The notes beneath the pieces were generated by a model, which saw nothing but the letters and a program-made list of their open reading frames with translations, searched no databases and was not told where the DNA came from. Source: JACCSI01 sp035575715 (lineage in GTDB: Bacteria > Acidobacteriota > Vicinamibacteria > Vicinamibacterales > UBA2999). From it: a stretch of 64,000 nt of DNA. Position 1 is the stretch's first letter. Each line of letters opens with the position of its first letter. The translations under genes and the position numbers were made by a program. This document shows, piece after piece, positions 15,804-24,586 of the stretch. Location of the stretch: NCBI GenBank assembly GCA_035575715.1, contig DATLXN010000051.1, forward strand, positions 14,157 to 78,156. The letters run 5' to 3'.

Positions 15804-16220
15804 TCAGCGAGTGGCGCCACTGGCGCCGGTGCGCGGGCCCAGCAGGCGCGAAATTTCGGCGAGCAGGTCAGGGGGTGCGCAGGGCTTGGCGAGAAAGCCG
15901 TCGCAGCCGGCGCGTTCGGTGCGCTGGCGCTCGGTCTGGAGCGCATGCGCGGTGAGGGCGACGATCGGAATGTGCTTGGTCTTGGGATTGCGCTTCAGCT
16001 CGGCGGTGACTTCCCAGCCGTCGATGCCGGGCAATGACATGTCGAGCAGGATCAGATCAGGAATGCGCGCATACGCCAGTTCCAGCGCCTCCTCGCCGGT
16101 GGCGGCCTCGATCGGGTCATAGCCGGACATCCGCAAGAAGTGCCCGTACATCACACGAGCATCTTCATAATCATCGACGAGAAGAATCAAAGGCGCGTTG
16201 GGGGCGTTGGCGGCTGCCAT
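15804..16220 (-). CDS. Single-domain response regulator (CheY-like), first operon gene
   Basis: A 138-residue receiver domain with LILLVDDYEDARVMYGHFLR (acidic pocket), phospho-acceptor Asp in DLILLDMSLPGIDGWEV, the conserved Thr/Ala in IVALTAHA, and Lys in GFLAKPC. It has no output domain. It heads the gas-vesicle operon, 2 bases before gvpJ, and probably receives phosphate from the kinase encoded four genes on. It could act through protein contact with the vesicle machinery or as a phosphate relay. Confidence 0.9.
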   Translation of the reverse strand: MAAANAPNAPLILLVDDYEDARVMYGHFLRMSGYDPIEAATGEEALELAYARIPDLILLDMSLPGIDGWEVTAELKRNPKTKHIPIVALTAHALQTERQRTERAGCDGFLAKPCAPPDLLAEISRLLGPRTGASGATR

Positions 16221-16264
16221 GTCAGGATGATCGACTCAAAACTTTAGCACTGTTAGATTCAACA

Positions 16265-17260
16265 TCAGCCCATGAAAAGCTGTGCAAGAGAAAAACAGAC
16301 GAGATAGAACGCTTGTTCAAATGGGGTCGCGTTTCTTGCTCGACGCCCGCTGACCGCGAGCGTCGCGAGTGATTCGAGTGGGGCAGTCGCTGGACCGTGC
16401 AACAGTTGACCGTCTGGCGCGTAGCGAGAGCCGTGACATGGGCAATCCCAAGTGTGTTCGAGCGTATTCCACGCGACGTCGCAACCCATGTGCGTGCAGG
16501 TCGGCGACACCGCATGCAGTGTGTTGGCGCGCAGTTTGGTGTCGAGCAGGGGACCGGCGGTGATCGGCGAGTGGGTCACTGCGAGGACCCGGTCCACGTG
16601 CGCCGTCCACGACGGTGTGCGCACCCGGCATTCGCCGTTACACGGATCAACGCCGCGGACCGGCGTCTGTTCGAAGATGCGGCCGCCGGCGGCGAGGTAG
16701 AGGTCGATTAATCCGGCCAGGTACTTGCGCGGGTGGAACTGCGCCTGGTCAGAGAATTCCAGCGCGCCGGCCGTGGCAAACGGCAGCGGCGCGCGATCGA
16801 GGGCGTGGACCGTGACCCCTGCCGCGCGCGACGCGTCCCGTTCGGTGCGCAGTAGCGTCGTGTCGCCAGGACGCTCGGTATAGAGGTACCCCGACACCCG
16901 CTGAAAGTCACAGGGAATGGTTGCGGCAAAGGTTTCGATCTGCCGAATCGCCTCACGTTTGGATGCGGCCACAGCCCGGGCTCCGTCGGGCCCAAAATCA
17001 GTGGCCAGGCGGTCGTAGCCGGCATCCGGATATTCGGTGAGGTGCGCCGAGGTGCGCCCACTTTCGCCGGAGCCGAGTCGATGTTGTTCGAGCACGGCCG
17101 TGCGAACGCCGGCGCGCTGCAGCAGGACGCCGGTGGTGAGCCCGGTAATGCCGCCGCCGACGATCGCGACGTCGACGCCCACGAACTGATCGGCTGGTGG
17201 AAATTCCGGCAAGACAACGTCAGTCGACCAGACTGACGGCGTGCCTTGAGGCGGGAGCAT
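16265..17260 (-). CDS. FAD-dependent oxidoreductase fused to a Rieske domain, internally shortened
   Basis: From ATG 17260 the product is 331 residues. It has an FAD-binding Rossmann motif near residue 34 (VAIVGGGITGLTTGVLLQ), the DAO-type GESGRTSAHLTEYPD segment, and a C-terminal Rieske [2Fe-2S] motif CTHMGC plus CPCHGS (ligands about C255, H257, C273, H276). Proteins of this architecture are usually near 500 residues. Here the FAD-domain half is joined to the Rieske domain at about residues 241-249, lacking roughly 150 residues of FAD/substrate domain. The last 25 residues are also untypical. It is probably an in-frame deletion derivative with doubtful activity. It lies 44 bases upstream of the gvp operon. 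Confidence 0.75.
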   Translation of the reverse strand: MLPPQGTPSVWSTDVVLPEFPPADQFVGVDVAIVGGGITGLTTGVLLQRAGVRTAVLEQHRLGSGESGRTSAHLTEYPDAGYDRLATDFGPDGARAVAASKREAIRQIETFAATIPCDFQRVSGYLYTERPGDTTLLRTERDASRAAGVTVHALDRAPLPFATAGALEFSDQAQFHPRKYLAGLIDLYLAAGGRIFEQTPVRGVDPCNGECRVRTPSWTAHVDRVLAVTHSPITAGPLLDTKLRANTLHAVSPTCTHMGCDVAWNTLEHTWDCPCHGSRYAPDGQLLHGPATAPLESLATLAVSGRRARNATPFEQAFYLVCFSLAQLFMG

Positions 17261-17384
17261 CGACCAAGCGTTCTGCAAGTGAGGTGCCCGAAACCCTTAC
17301 ACCGGATACCGAGGAGAATCGGCCGACAGTGGCTGCCTCATGCAGCAGCCCTCAGCGAGCCAATCCGAATGGGGAAATGGTTGC

Positions 17385-18119
17385 TCAGAAGATGCCGAAC
17401 AGGATACCGGCCTTCACGATCAGCGCGTCAGCTTTGATGCTGCTGCGCGACTCGACGCCGCCGATCCGCCTGATCAACTCCGGATTGGCGACGAAGTAGG
17501 CCCCGTCGAACTGCAACATGAACCGGCGATTGATGTCGTAGCTCGCTTTGGCTTTCGGCGCCCAGACGAAGCTGTTGCGCGCGTCGACGTATAAGTCGTC
17601 ATTGCCAGTCGCGTCACGGACCAGGTTGCGATAAAAGTCCGTGTCTTCGATCGAATTGATCGCCCAGCCGGCCTGCAAACCTACCGAGTACTGCCACTTG
17701 CCACGCGGCATCTTGTAATCCGCGCCCACCATCACCGGGCGGAGTCGCAAGTCGCCGGTCGGGAGATCCTGACTGCCGAACGGCGTGGAGAATTCGGTGC
17801 CGTACGAGTTGAGGCCGTAGGCGAATGCGAAGCGGTCGCGCGTGTCGGCGGTCTTGCTCCGCCATTTCCAGATGAATGAGGGCTTGATCGAATTGCCGAC
17901 CCGGTCGCCGGGCGTCAGCGTATTCTTCAGCGCGATCCCCACCAGTGCGCGAGTCCGGGTCGGGACACCAGGCTCGGATTGGGTGGTCGCTGCTGGAGTC
18001 ACGACCGGCTCCACCTTCGCGGCCTCCGTCTGCGCCGTGCTGGCCACCGGAGTGGGAGTTTGCGCGAACGTAGTCGTTGCCACGCAGATCAATCCAAGAA
18101 CTAGTAGAGCTTGCCGCAC
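17385..18119 (-). CDS. Outer-membrane beta-barrel protein
   Basis: The start is set at GTG 18119, preceded by GGAGG; the product has 244 residues. Residues 1-20 are a signal peptide ending TFAQ. A Pro/Thr/Ala-rich spacer follows, then alternating amphipathic strands such as FIWKWRSKTADT, WQYSVGLQAGWAI and RFMLQFDGAYFV, ending in a hydrophobic strand with terminal Phe (KAGILFGIF), a common outer-membrane insertion signal. The function is unknown. A gap of about 125 bases separates it from the FAD/Rieske gene. Confidence 0.7.
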   Translation of the reverse strand: MRQALLVLGLICVATTTFAQTPTPVASTAQTEAAKVEPVVTPAATTQSEPGVPTRTRALVGIALKNTLTPGDRVGNSIKPSFIWKWRSKTADTRDRFAFAYGLNSYGTEFSTPFGSQDLPTGDLRLRPVMVGADYKMPRGKWQYSVGLQAGWAINSIEDTDFYRNLVRDATGNDDLYVDARNSFVWAPKAKASYDINRRFMLQFDGAYFVANPELIRRIGGVESRSSIKADALIVKAGILFGIF

Positions 18120-18158
18120 GTGATTCCTCCGGCCGGAGGAATGCAGTTCTGCTGCCAA

Positions 18159-18596
18159 TCAGGAAATGCGTCGCAACACGGAGAGGTGGCACTGCGGGAG
18201 CAGGCTGGCCTCGGAGCAGTAGGCCACCTCGACCGGCGTCCCGTCGCGATGTCGCAACGCGTAACTGCCACGCTGGCGACCGGCGCGCAGATATTCCTTC
18301 CACAGCAACTCGAAATCCACTTGCGCGGCCGAGTGGGTGACGTCCCAAATCGTCAAGGTTTGCAACTCACGAGTGGAGAGGCCGGTCAGCCGGGCGGCGG
18401 CGCCATTGACCATTTTAATTTCCGCCGCATCGTTGGCGACGATCACAGCGTCGGGACACTCATCGATGGCCGCGAGAAGTACGCCGGCCGTCGGCACGGC
18501 AGCCGACCCGGCCTGCGCATTGCGCTGTAGATGTCGCTTGATCTCGCTCAGCGCCTGGCAGGCACGGTCGATATCGGAAAGAGACGCCGAGGGCAC
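18159..18596 (-). CDS. Single PAS-domain protein
   Basis: A 145-residue protein, probably starting at GTG. Residues about 40-140 form a PAS domain (AIDECPDAVIVANDAAEIKM, VNGAAARLTGLSTRELQ, then RHRDGTPVEVAYC). No output domain follows. PAS domains bind small ligands or mediate protein contacts. As a stand-alone sensor it may modulate the kinases encoded upstream on the same strand. Confidence 0.8.
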   Translation of the reverse strand: MPSASLSDIDRACQALSEIKRHLQRNAQAGSAAVPTAGVLLAAIDECPDAVIVANDAAEIKMVNGAAARLTGLSTRELQTLTIWDVTHSAAQVDFELLWKEYLRAGRQRGSYALRHRDGTPVEVAYCSEASLLPQCHLSVLRRIS

Positions 18597-18646
18597 GGCG
18601 CAACCATACCACCGCTGAGGTCGGTCGTGTCTGTCGGGAATACCAC

Positions 18647-19102
18647 TTAAGTCTCGTGACAGGCCTGATCGGGCGGCGGTTCATTGAGCACCAGCCAATA
18701 CAGGCCCAGTTGCCGGACGGTTTCGACAAAGTGCGAGTAGTCGATCGGTTTCCGCACGTACGAGTTGGCGCCGTTCTGATAGCCGTGCAAGCGGTCGTGC
18801 TCCTCGCGGGATGAGGTGAGAATGACCACCGGGATCAAGCTGGTCTCGCTGTGGTCGCGCAACCGGCGCAGCACTTCCAGTCCATCGACCTTCGGCAGCT
18901 TCAAATCCAGCAGCACCAGCGCCGGGTGCTCCGTCGGATTGCGCCCGGCGTAGGGGCCGGTGCACAGCAGATAGTGGAGCGCTTCTTCGCCGTCACGCGC
19001 GACCACGACTTCGTTGCTGATGTTGTTGCGCGACAACGCGCGCAACGTCAGCGCTTCGTCATCGGCATTGTCTTCCACGAGCAGAATCACTTTGTCGGTC
19101 AT
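18647..19102 (-). CDS. Response regulator, Rcp1-type receiver
   Basis: A 151-residue receiver with ILLVEDNADDEALTLRAL, Asp in LVLLDLKLPKVDGLEVL, Thr in VVILTSSREEHD and Lys in SYVRKPIDYSHF. The long insertion before the phospho-site (HYLLCTGPYAGRNPTEHP) is typical of Rcp1-like partners of phytochrome-type kinases. It starts 5 bases after the CHASE3 kinase gene, which has a phytochrome-type kinase core, so the two are a likely cognate pair. Confidence 0.9.
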   Translation of the reverse strand: MTDKVILLVEDNADDEALTLRALSRNNISNEVVVARDGEEALHYLLCTGPYAGRNPTEHPALVLLDLKLPKVDGLEVLRRLRDHSETSLIPVVILTSSREEHDRLHGYQNGANSYVRKPIDYSHFVETVRQLGLYWLVLNEPPPDQACHET

Positions 19103-19107
19103 CGTTC

Positions 19108-20655
19108 TCAGGCGTCCAATTCCCGGAGCGGCGTGTCTGACGGTTCCAAGGTGAAATAAAAACGAGCCCCTTTGCCGACCTCCGCACGCGTCCGCACGCT
19201 GCCGCTGTGTTTATGCACGATGCGCTGCACCGTCGCCAACCCGATGCCGGTGCCGGGAAACTCGCGATCACCATGCAGCCGTTGAAAGGGGCCAAACAGG
19301 CGATCGACATATTTCATGTCGAAGCCTGCGCCGTTGTCGCGAATGACGAAGACCGGCGGTTCATCCGGCCCGGGCATGCGCGCAAATTCGATACAGGCAT
19401 CGGGCGTCTTCGAGGTGAACTTCCAGGCGTTGCCGATCAGGTTCTCCAACAGGATGCGCACCAGGGCCGGATCGCACGAGCACCGCAGACCCGGGTGAAT
19501 TTTCCATTCGACCTTGCGCGACGGATTGCGTTCGGTCAACTCGGCGCAGACTTCGTGGCCGATCGTCGACAGGTCGACGTTGACGCGGAGAATCTGCCCG
19601 CGCGTCAGACGCGACAGTTTGATCAGGTCGTCGATCAACCGTCCCATTTTTTGCGCCGCGTTGCGGATACGTGACAGGGAATCCTGTCCGGCTTCATCGA
19701 GCCGGTCGCCCCAGTCTTCGCGCAGTGCCTGGGCAAAGCCGTCAATGCTGCGGAGCGGGGCGCGCAAGTCATGGGACACCGAATAGCTGAACGCTTCGAG
19801 CTCGCGGTTGAGTAACGCCTGTTCATGCACGGTGCGTTGCAGTTCCGCGGTCGCGTGTTCGACCTGGCGCTCGCGTTGATGCTGCAAATCCGAGGCACGG
19901 CGCAGGGCGCGGTCAAGGCTGCCGATCTCATCGAGTCCCAGCGACGGTTCCAGATAAAGCGCTTTGCCCACCGCCAACCGTTCAGCGGTGCCTTCGAGTG
20001 CGGTGACGCGCGTCGCAATGCCGGTCGCAAACAGCCAGCCGGCAATCATCGTCGCCAGCAGACCGCCAAAGAAAGTCACGGACATCACCGGCGTGATCCA
20101 GCGGCGGAGGTCGTTCAATTCAAGCTGATTCTGTTCGACCAACGCGTCCTGGCTCCGCTCCAACTGCCCGACCGTGTCGCGGATTTGATCCATCACCTGG
20201 CGTTCTTCGGTCAGCCGTTCGCGCAGCCGCGTGTCGTCGCGTGACACCACGCCGGCGGCGAGGTCGGCCGCAACCGAGAGTTCGTGATAGACCAACTCAG
20301 AGGTCTCGTTGTAGATCGCCTGATGATCGCCGCCATTGAGCAGCACCGCCAGACGATCGAGCTTTTCGGGAATCGAATCGCGCGCCTGTTCGAATCGTCG
20401 CAGGAACGACCGATCCCCGGTCAGGCTGTAGCCGCCGATGCCCGATTCGATTTCGAGCAGCGACAGCAGCAACTTCTGGGTGACGTCGCGCGTGTCGGCG
20501 GCGTGACGCAGCACATTGGCGGTCCGTTGTTCCTGCCGCGCGAACGGGATGCGCATCAGCAGCGTCACGCCGACCGCAATCAAGGGCAACGTGACGACCA
20601 GCAGGCCCTTGTAGCGAATCGGCAGATTGAGCCACCACCGCTCGACCGTCTTCAT
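19108..20655 (-). CDS. Membrane sensor histidine kinase with CHASE3 domain
   Basis: A 515-residue kinase. TM1 lies at about 16-36, a periplasmic helical CHASE3 domain at 40-185 (LLSLLEIESGIGGYSLTGDR is diagnostic), TM2 at about 190-212, then HAMP-like and coiled-coil segments. A phytochrome-type HisKA follows with H-box FSYSVSHDLRAPLRSIDGF, then HATPase (ENLIGNAWKF, DNGAGFDMKY, PGTGIGLATV). It overlaps the upstream hybrid kinase gene by 4 bases (ATGA) and is followed by the Rcp1-type receiver. Confidence 0.92.
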   Translation of the reverse strand: MKTVERWWLNLPIRYKGLLVVTLPLIAVGVTLLMRIPFARQEQRTANVLRHAADTRDVTQKLLLSLLEIESGIGGYSLTGDRSFLRRFEQARDSIPEKLDRLAVLLNGGDHQAIYNETSELVYHELSVAADLAAGVVSRDDTRLRERLTEERQVMDQIRDTVGQLERSQDALVEQNQLELNDLRRWITPVMSVTFFGGLLATMIAGWLFATGIATRVTALEGTAERLAVGKALYLEPSLGLDEIGSLDRALRRASDLQHQRERQVEHATAELQRTVHEQALLNRELEAFSYSVSHDLRAPLRSIDGFAQALREDWGDRLDEAGQDSLSRIRNAAQKMGRLIDDLIKLSRLTRGQILRVNVDLSTIGHEVCAELTERNPSRKVEWKIHPGLRCSCDPALVRILLENLIGNAWKFTSKTPDACIEFARMPGPDEPPVFVIRDNGAGFDMKYVDRLFGPFQRLHGDREFPGTGIGLATVQRIVHKHSGSVRTRAEVGKGARFYFTLEPSDTPLRELDA

Positions 20656-22241
20656 GGCGCCAGGCCCAACCGTTCGTGCACGCGCGCGAGCAGTTGCTCG
20701 GGCAGAAAGGGCTTCTGCAACAGGGCATCGTCGTCGCTCATGAACCCGGCGGGAACGGCGGAGTGCGTGGCGTAGCCGGTGATGTAGAGGATGCGCGTCT
20801 GCGGGAAGCGTTCGAGGGTCAGCTTGGCGAGGTCGGGGCCGATCATCCCGGGCATCACCACGTCGGTGATCAGCAGATCGACCGGCGCCTGTCGGGCGTT
20901 AATCAGTGCGGCCGCCTCGGACCCGGACGCCGCTTCGAGGACTTCGTAGCCGGCGTCGGACAGGACACTGCGCACCAGCACGCGCACCGACTCTTCGTCT
21001 TCGGCAATCAGCACCGTGCCCTGGACCTGCCCGACCGGCCGCGGTGCCCGCGGTGGCGGCTGCGGCGCGTCGACACTAGCTGGGGCGAGCGGGAGATACA
21101 CGCAAAACGTCGTGCCGCCGTTGACCGTCGAATCGACTGAGATGCTGCCGCCGCTTTGTTGCAGGATGCCGTAGACCGTTGACAGGCCAAGTCCGGTGCC
21201 ATGGCCCGGCGGCTTGGTGGTGAAGAAGGGCTCGAAAATGCGCGCCTTGACCGCCGGATCGATGCCCACTCCCGAGTCGGCAGCCATCAGCTTGACGTAG
21301 GCGCCCGGTGCCAGTTGCAGCTCTGTGGCGTCGGCGCCCTGCAAATCAACCGGGCCGACCGACAACCGTAGCGTCCCGCCGTTGGGCATCGCGTCGCGCG
21401 CATTGATCGCGAGATTCATCACGACCTGTTCGAACTGGCCGGGATCCACTTTGATCCGCAGTGCGCCGAGGGTGCCTGATGTGTCGAGCGTCACGCTTTC
21501 ACCCATCAAGTGCCGCAACATCGGCGCCATGGCGTCAATGGTGTCGACCGGATCGATCGATCGCGGCGACAACACCTGCTGGCGGCTGAAGGCGAGCAGC
21601 TGCTTGGTGAAACGGGCGGCGCGTTCGGCAGCCTTTTTGACCTCTTCGAGTTCGAACCGCACGCTGGTCTTGGTTTCCAGGCGGTCGATGGCCAGGCCGG
21701 TGAAGCCGAGAATAGCGGTGAGCAGATTATTGAAGTCGTGGGCGATGCCGCCGGCGAGGCGGCCCACCGCCTCCAGTTTCTGGGACTGTTGCAATTGCAA
21801 CTCGATCGCCTTGCGCTCCTCGCGTTCTTCGCGCGCTTGCCGCCGCAGTTCGGCGTCGCCCAGCTCGCGCTCGATGGCCGGGGCGAGCCGCGCGAGATTG
21901 TTTTTGAGGACGTAATCATGCGCGCCGGCGCGCATCGCATCGACGGCCGTGTCTTCGCCGATCGTCCCGGACACGATGATGAACGGACAGTCGAGCTCGC
22001 GCACTTGCAATGTGGACAGCGCGTCCATCGAACTGAAGTGGGGCATCGAATGGTCACTGATGACCAGGTCCCAGCGGGCGTTGTCGACGGCGTTCTCGAA
22101 GCTGTCGCGCGTATCGACCCGGAAGTGTTCCACGGTGTAACCGATGCGTTCGAGATAGCGAACGATCAGGAATGCGTCGTCTTCCGAGTCCTCGACAAAC
22201 AAAACGCGCAGAGGGCCCCGGGAACTGTGTTCAACGGCCAT
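20652..22241 (-). CDS. Hybrid sensor kinase, receiver-HisKA-HATPase-receiver
   Basis: A 529-residue soluble protein. An N-terminal receiver spans about 10-130 (FVEDSEDDAFLIVRYL; Asp in DLVISDHSMPHF). The HisKA domain has H-box LAGGIAHDFNNLLTAILGF, the HATPase has NLAINARDAMPNGG and GHGTGLGLSTVYG, and a C-terminal receiver spans about 405-525 (LIAEDEESVRVLV; DLLITDVVMPG). The HDFNN box marks the NtrB-like HPK4 class. It is the first gene of a four-gene signalling run (hybrid kinase, CHASE3 kinase, receiver, PAS protein). Confidence 0.92.
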   Translation of the reverse strand: MAVEHSSRGPLRVLFVEDSEDDAFLIVRYLERIGYTVEHFRVDTRDSFENAVDNARWDLVISDHSMPHFSSMDALSTLQVRELDCPFIIVSGTIGEDTAVDAMRAGAHDYVLKNNLARLAPAIERELGDAELRRQAREEREERKAIELQLQQSQKLEAVGRLAGGIAHDFNNLLTAILGFTGLAIDRLETKTSVRFELEEVKKAAERAARFTKQLLAFSRQQVLSPRSIDPVDTIDAMAPMLRHLMGESVTLDTSGTLGALRIKVDPGQFEQVVMNLAINARDAMPNGGTLRLSVGPVDLQGADATELQLAPGAYVKLMAADSGVGIDPAVKARIFEPFFTTKPPGHGTGLGLSTVYGILQQSGGSISVDSTVNGGTTFCVYLPLAPASVDAPQPPPRAPRPVGQVQGTVLIAEDEESVRVLVRSVLSDAGYEVLEAASGSEAAALINARQAPVDLLITDVVMPGMIGPDLAKLTLERFPQTRILYITGYATHSAVPAGFMSDDDALLQKPFLPEQLLARVHERLGLAP

Positions 22242-22365
22242 ACTTTTAAACCCCGCCGCCGGGTCCGGCGGCGCGTGGCATCCAGGCAGTGGTCGACGGC
22301 ACGACAGCGGCGGCAGCGATGCGCATCACGCTCACTATAACGGTGAGCAGGCTCCCCGTGTGGTC

Positions 22366-22381
22366 GAGGTACTACCACCTC
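22366..22381. promoter_or_regulatory. Inverted repeat GAGGTACTACCACCTC in divergent promoter
   Basis: GAGGT and ACCTC flank ACTACC in the 187-base gap between the hybrid kinase gene and the plus-strand nucleotidyltransferase-like gene. The GGTNGTA/TACTACC core recurs at 23751-23771 and 24587-24595, upstream of two Crp/Fnr genes. The binding protein is unknown. Confidence 0.35.
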
Positions 22382-22428
22382 AGCCTTCCAGCGGCACCTG
22401 AGTTGCATCCCCCGGCCATGGAGGTCGT

Positions 22429-22944
22429 GTGGCTGAGCCTGTAGACAACGAACCGGTTGACGCGGTAAAAGAATCGGAACTGACCGAAGAGGACAAGCGG
22501 GCGAACGTCATTCGCCTGGTGTTCGAAGGTGATGAGGCGCGCTACCAGCTGTTCTGCGACACCGTCCGTGACGCCATCCCGGTCGGCGTTGGCGCGGTGC
22601 TGCGTGGCAGCGCGATTACCGGCATGCGCTGGAAGGACGGCGCATGCTTCGATGCCGACGGTCCAGGGACCAGCGACATGGACCTGACGTTGATCGGCGG
22701 CGATGCCCTGAAAATGTTCCGCCTGGATGGCTTCTTCATGCCCGGTCTGCATTCGCGTCCGCTCAGCGACGAGGAAGATCCGGGCATCGCCCCGGAACTC
22801 GTGCCGGTCCGGCAGAAGTTGATCCTGATGGTCAAGCGCCCGGTCAATATCCAGGCGACCAGCAATCTGATGATGTTCCTGCGCGGCGACCTGCTCGGCC
22901 AGCCGTTCCTGACCCTCGTCGCGCGTCCCGACGACAAGAGCTGA
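22429..22944 (+). CDS. Nucleotidyltransferase-like hypothetical protein
   Basis: A 171-residue protein starting at GTG 22429, just behind GGAGG. Residues 60-61 (GS) and D83xD85 in SDMDLTLIGG fit the GS...DxD signature of minimal nucleotidyltransferases of the Pol-beta superfamily, with an unusually long insert between the motifs (ITGMRWKDGACFDADGPGT). The third acidic residue is not obvious. Substrate is unknown. The EEP hydrolase starts 19 bases later, so the two are probably co-transcribed. Confidence 0.6.
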   Translation: MAEPVDNEPVDAVKESELTEEDKRANVIRLVFEGDEARYQLFCDTVRDAIPVGVGAVLRGSAITGMRWKDGACFDADGPGTSDMDLTLIGGDALKMFRLDGFFMPGLHSRPLSDEEDPGIAPELVPVRQKLILMVKRPVNIQATSNLMMFLRGDLLGQPFLTLVARPDDKS

Positions 22945-22963
22945 CCCGGCGCGGACCTGCGGA

Positions 22964-23725
22964 ATGGTGCTGCGTCTTCTCAGTTACAACATCTTGCACG
23001 GCGGCGTCGGCCGCGAGCAGCACCTGGCCGCGGTGATCAACGAGCAGTCGCCCGACGTCGTGGTGATGCAGGAAGCGGTGCGGCCTGATGTCGTCCAGCG
23101 ACTGGCCCGCGCCACCGGGATGATTGCGCTCGGTTCCGCGCGCGGACGCTCGCTCGCGTTCATGAGTCGCATTCCGATTGCCTCGCACCGTTGGGTGCGT
23201 CCGGTGTTTTCACAACATGCCTTTCTTGAAATCGTGCCCGAAGGGCTCGATGTGCGGATCTTCGGCGTGCACCTCAGTGCGGTCCATGCAGCATGGACCG
23301 AACGCCGCCGGGTCGGCGAGCTGCGGTCGATGCTGGCGGCGATCAAAGAACACGATGAGAGCCACCATCTGGTTCTTGGCGACTTCAATACGCTCGCACC
23401 CGACGAGCGTCTCGACGTGGCGAAGCTGCCCGCGCGGTTGCGGTTCCTGGTCTGGTTGAGCGGCGGGCGGATTCGCTGGCAGACGATTGCGATCATGCTC
23501 GGCGCGAATTATGTCGACGGCTTCCGGATGTTGAACGAAGGCGACAGTGGCTTGACCTTTCCGACGTGGGAACCACCGCACGTGCGCCTCGATTACGTGT
23601 TCCTCCCCAAACCGTTTGCTCGGCGCCTGACCGCCTGCCAGGTGGTGAGAGAGAACGCCGCCAGCATCAAAGCGGCGTCAGATCACTTCCCGTTGCGCGC
23701 CGAAGTCGACGTCGATGACGCGTGA
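22964..23725 (+). CDS. Endonuclease/exonuclease/phosphatase family hydrolase
   Basis: A 253-residue EEP-fold metal-dependent phosphoesterase. Catalytic motifs are LSYNILHGG (Asn), VVMQEAV (Glu), FGVHLSAVH, HLVLGDFNTLAPDE (Asp, Asn) and the C-terminal SDHFPLRAEV (Asp-His). Relatives cleave nucleic acids, phospholipid head groups or inositol phosphates, and the substrate cannot be chosen from sequence. There is no signal peptide, so it should be cytoplasmic. Confidence 0.88.
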   Translation: MVLRLLSYNILHGGVGREQHLAAVINEQSPDVVVMQEAVRPDVVQRLARATGMIALGSARGRSLAFMSRIPIASHRWVRPVFSQHAFLEIVPEGLDVRIFGVHLSAVHAAWTERRRVGELRSMLAAIKEHDESHHLVLGDFNTLAPDERLDVAKLPARLRFLVWLSGGRIRWQTIAIMLGANYVDGFRMLNEGDSGLTFPTWEPPHVRLDYVFLPKPFARRLTACQVVRENAASIKAASDHFPLRAEVDVDDA

Positions 23726-23750
23726 CAATTTTACTAACTGCACGAACTTT

Positions 23751-23771
23751 GGTGGTAGCGGTGCTACCGCC
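23751..23771. promoter_or_regulatory. Near-perfect inverted repeat upstream of first Crp/Fnr gene
   Basis: GGTGGTAGC (23751-23759) and GCTACCGCC (23763-23771) form an inverted repeat with one mismatch and a 3-base centre, 102 bases before ATG 23853. A related GGTAGTAGC stands 90 bases before the second Crp/Fnr gene. It could be an operator or a small hairpin. Confidence 0.45.
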
Positions 23772-23852
23772 TGGAATCAAGGCAAAGAAATTGCTATAGG
23801 CGGTGACGGAAGCGCCCCCCATGGTTGAGATGGCGCTAAGGACGGTACAGTC

Positions 23853-24554
23853 ATGGTCGTCACCGAAGCGGGAAATGCGATTCTGGCCGGGCTCGACGCC
23901 AAAGAACTCGCTGCTCTGCAAGCCACGGCGGAGGATATTCCACTCGAACACGGCGCGTTGATCGCTGAGGCCGGCGAAGCGTCTCCTTATGTGTACTTCC
24001 CGACTGAAGGCGTCCTGTCGCTGGTCGGCACCACCCTGGGCGGCGCCACGGTGGAAGTGGCGGTCGTCGGCAACGAGGGGGTGGCGAGCATCTCGGCGAT
24101 TCTCGGCAAGAACTGGCTGCCGTTTCGGGTCGTCGCGCAAGTGCCCGGGCGTGCGATTCGCATTCGCACGGACGTCGTGACCCACATAATTAACGATTGC
24201 GGCCATCTGCACGAGCGGCTACTTGATTACACCCACCAGATGATTGCGCAGGTGGCTCAGTCGGCGATCTGCAATCGGTTCCATAATGCCAAGCAACGTC
24301 TCGCCCGCTGGCTGCTGATGACCGCCGACCGCTCGGACACCAGTGTCATGCCCCTGACGCATGAATTCATTTCGCAGATGGTCGGCGGGCCCCGCAGCGC
24401 CGTCACCGAGGCCGCGTCTGACCTTCGCGAGGCCGGAGCGATCGACTACCGCCGCGGATTCATCACGATCCGCAACGTCCAGAAGCTCCGTCTACAGGCG
24501 TGCGAGTGCTACGACGTGTTGCTCGAGGGGACCCGGGTGTCGGCCAGCAGCTGA
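23853..24554 (+). CDS. Crp/Fnr-family transcription regulator (copy 1)
   Basis: A 233-residue regulator. A cyclic-nucleotide-binding-type beta barrel spans about 10-125 (VYFPTEGVLSLVGTT, VEVAVVGNEGVASI), followed by the dimerisation helix (LLDYTHQMIAQVAQSAICNR) and a C-terminal winged helix with recognition segment HEFISQMVGGPRSAVTEAAS. The usual cAMP phosphate-binding RxS pattern is not evident, so the ligand is unknown. It is a close tandem paralogue of the next gene. Confidence 0.9.
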   Translation: MVVTEAGNAILAGLDAKELAALQATAEDIPLEHGALIAEAGEASPYVYFPTEGVLSLVGTTLGGATVEVAVVGNEGVASISAILGKNWLPFRVVAQVPGRAIRIRTDVVTHIINDCGHLHERLLDYTHQMIAQVAQSAICNRFHNAKQRLARWLLMTADRSDTSVMPLTHEFISQMVGGPRSAVTEAASDLREAGAIDYRRGFITIRNVQKLRLQACECYDVLLEGTRVSASS

Positions 24555-24586
24555 CCCCCCCGGGTGGTCGCTGACGACCGTTCTCT

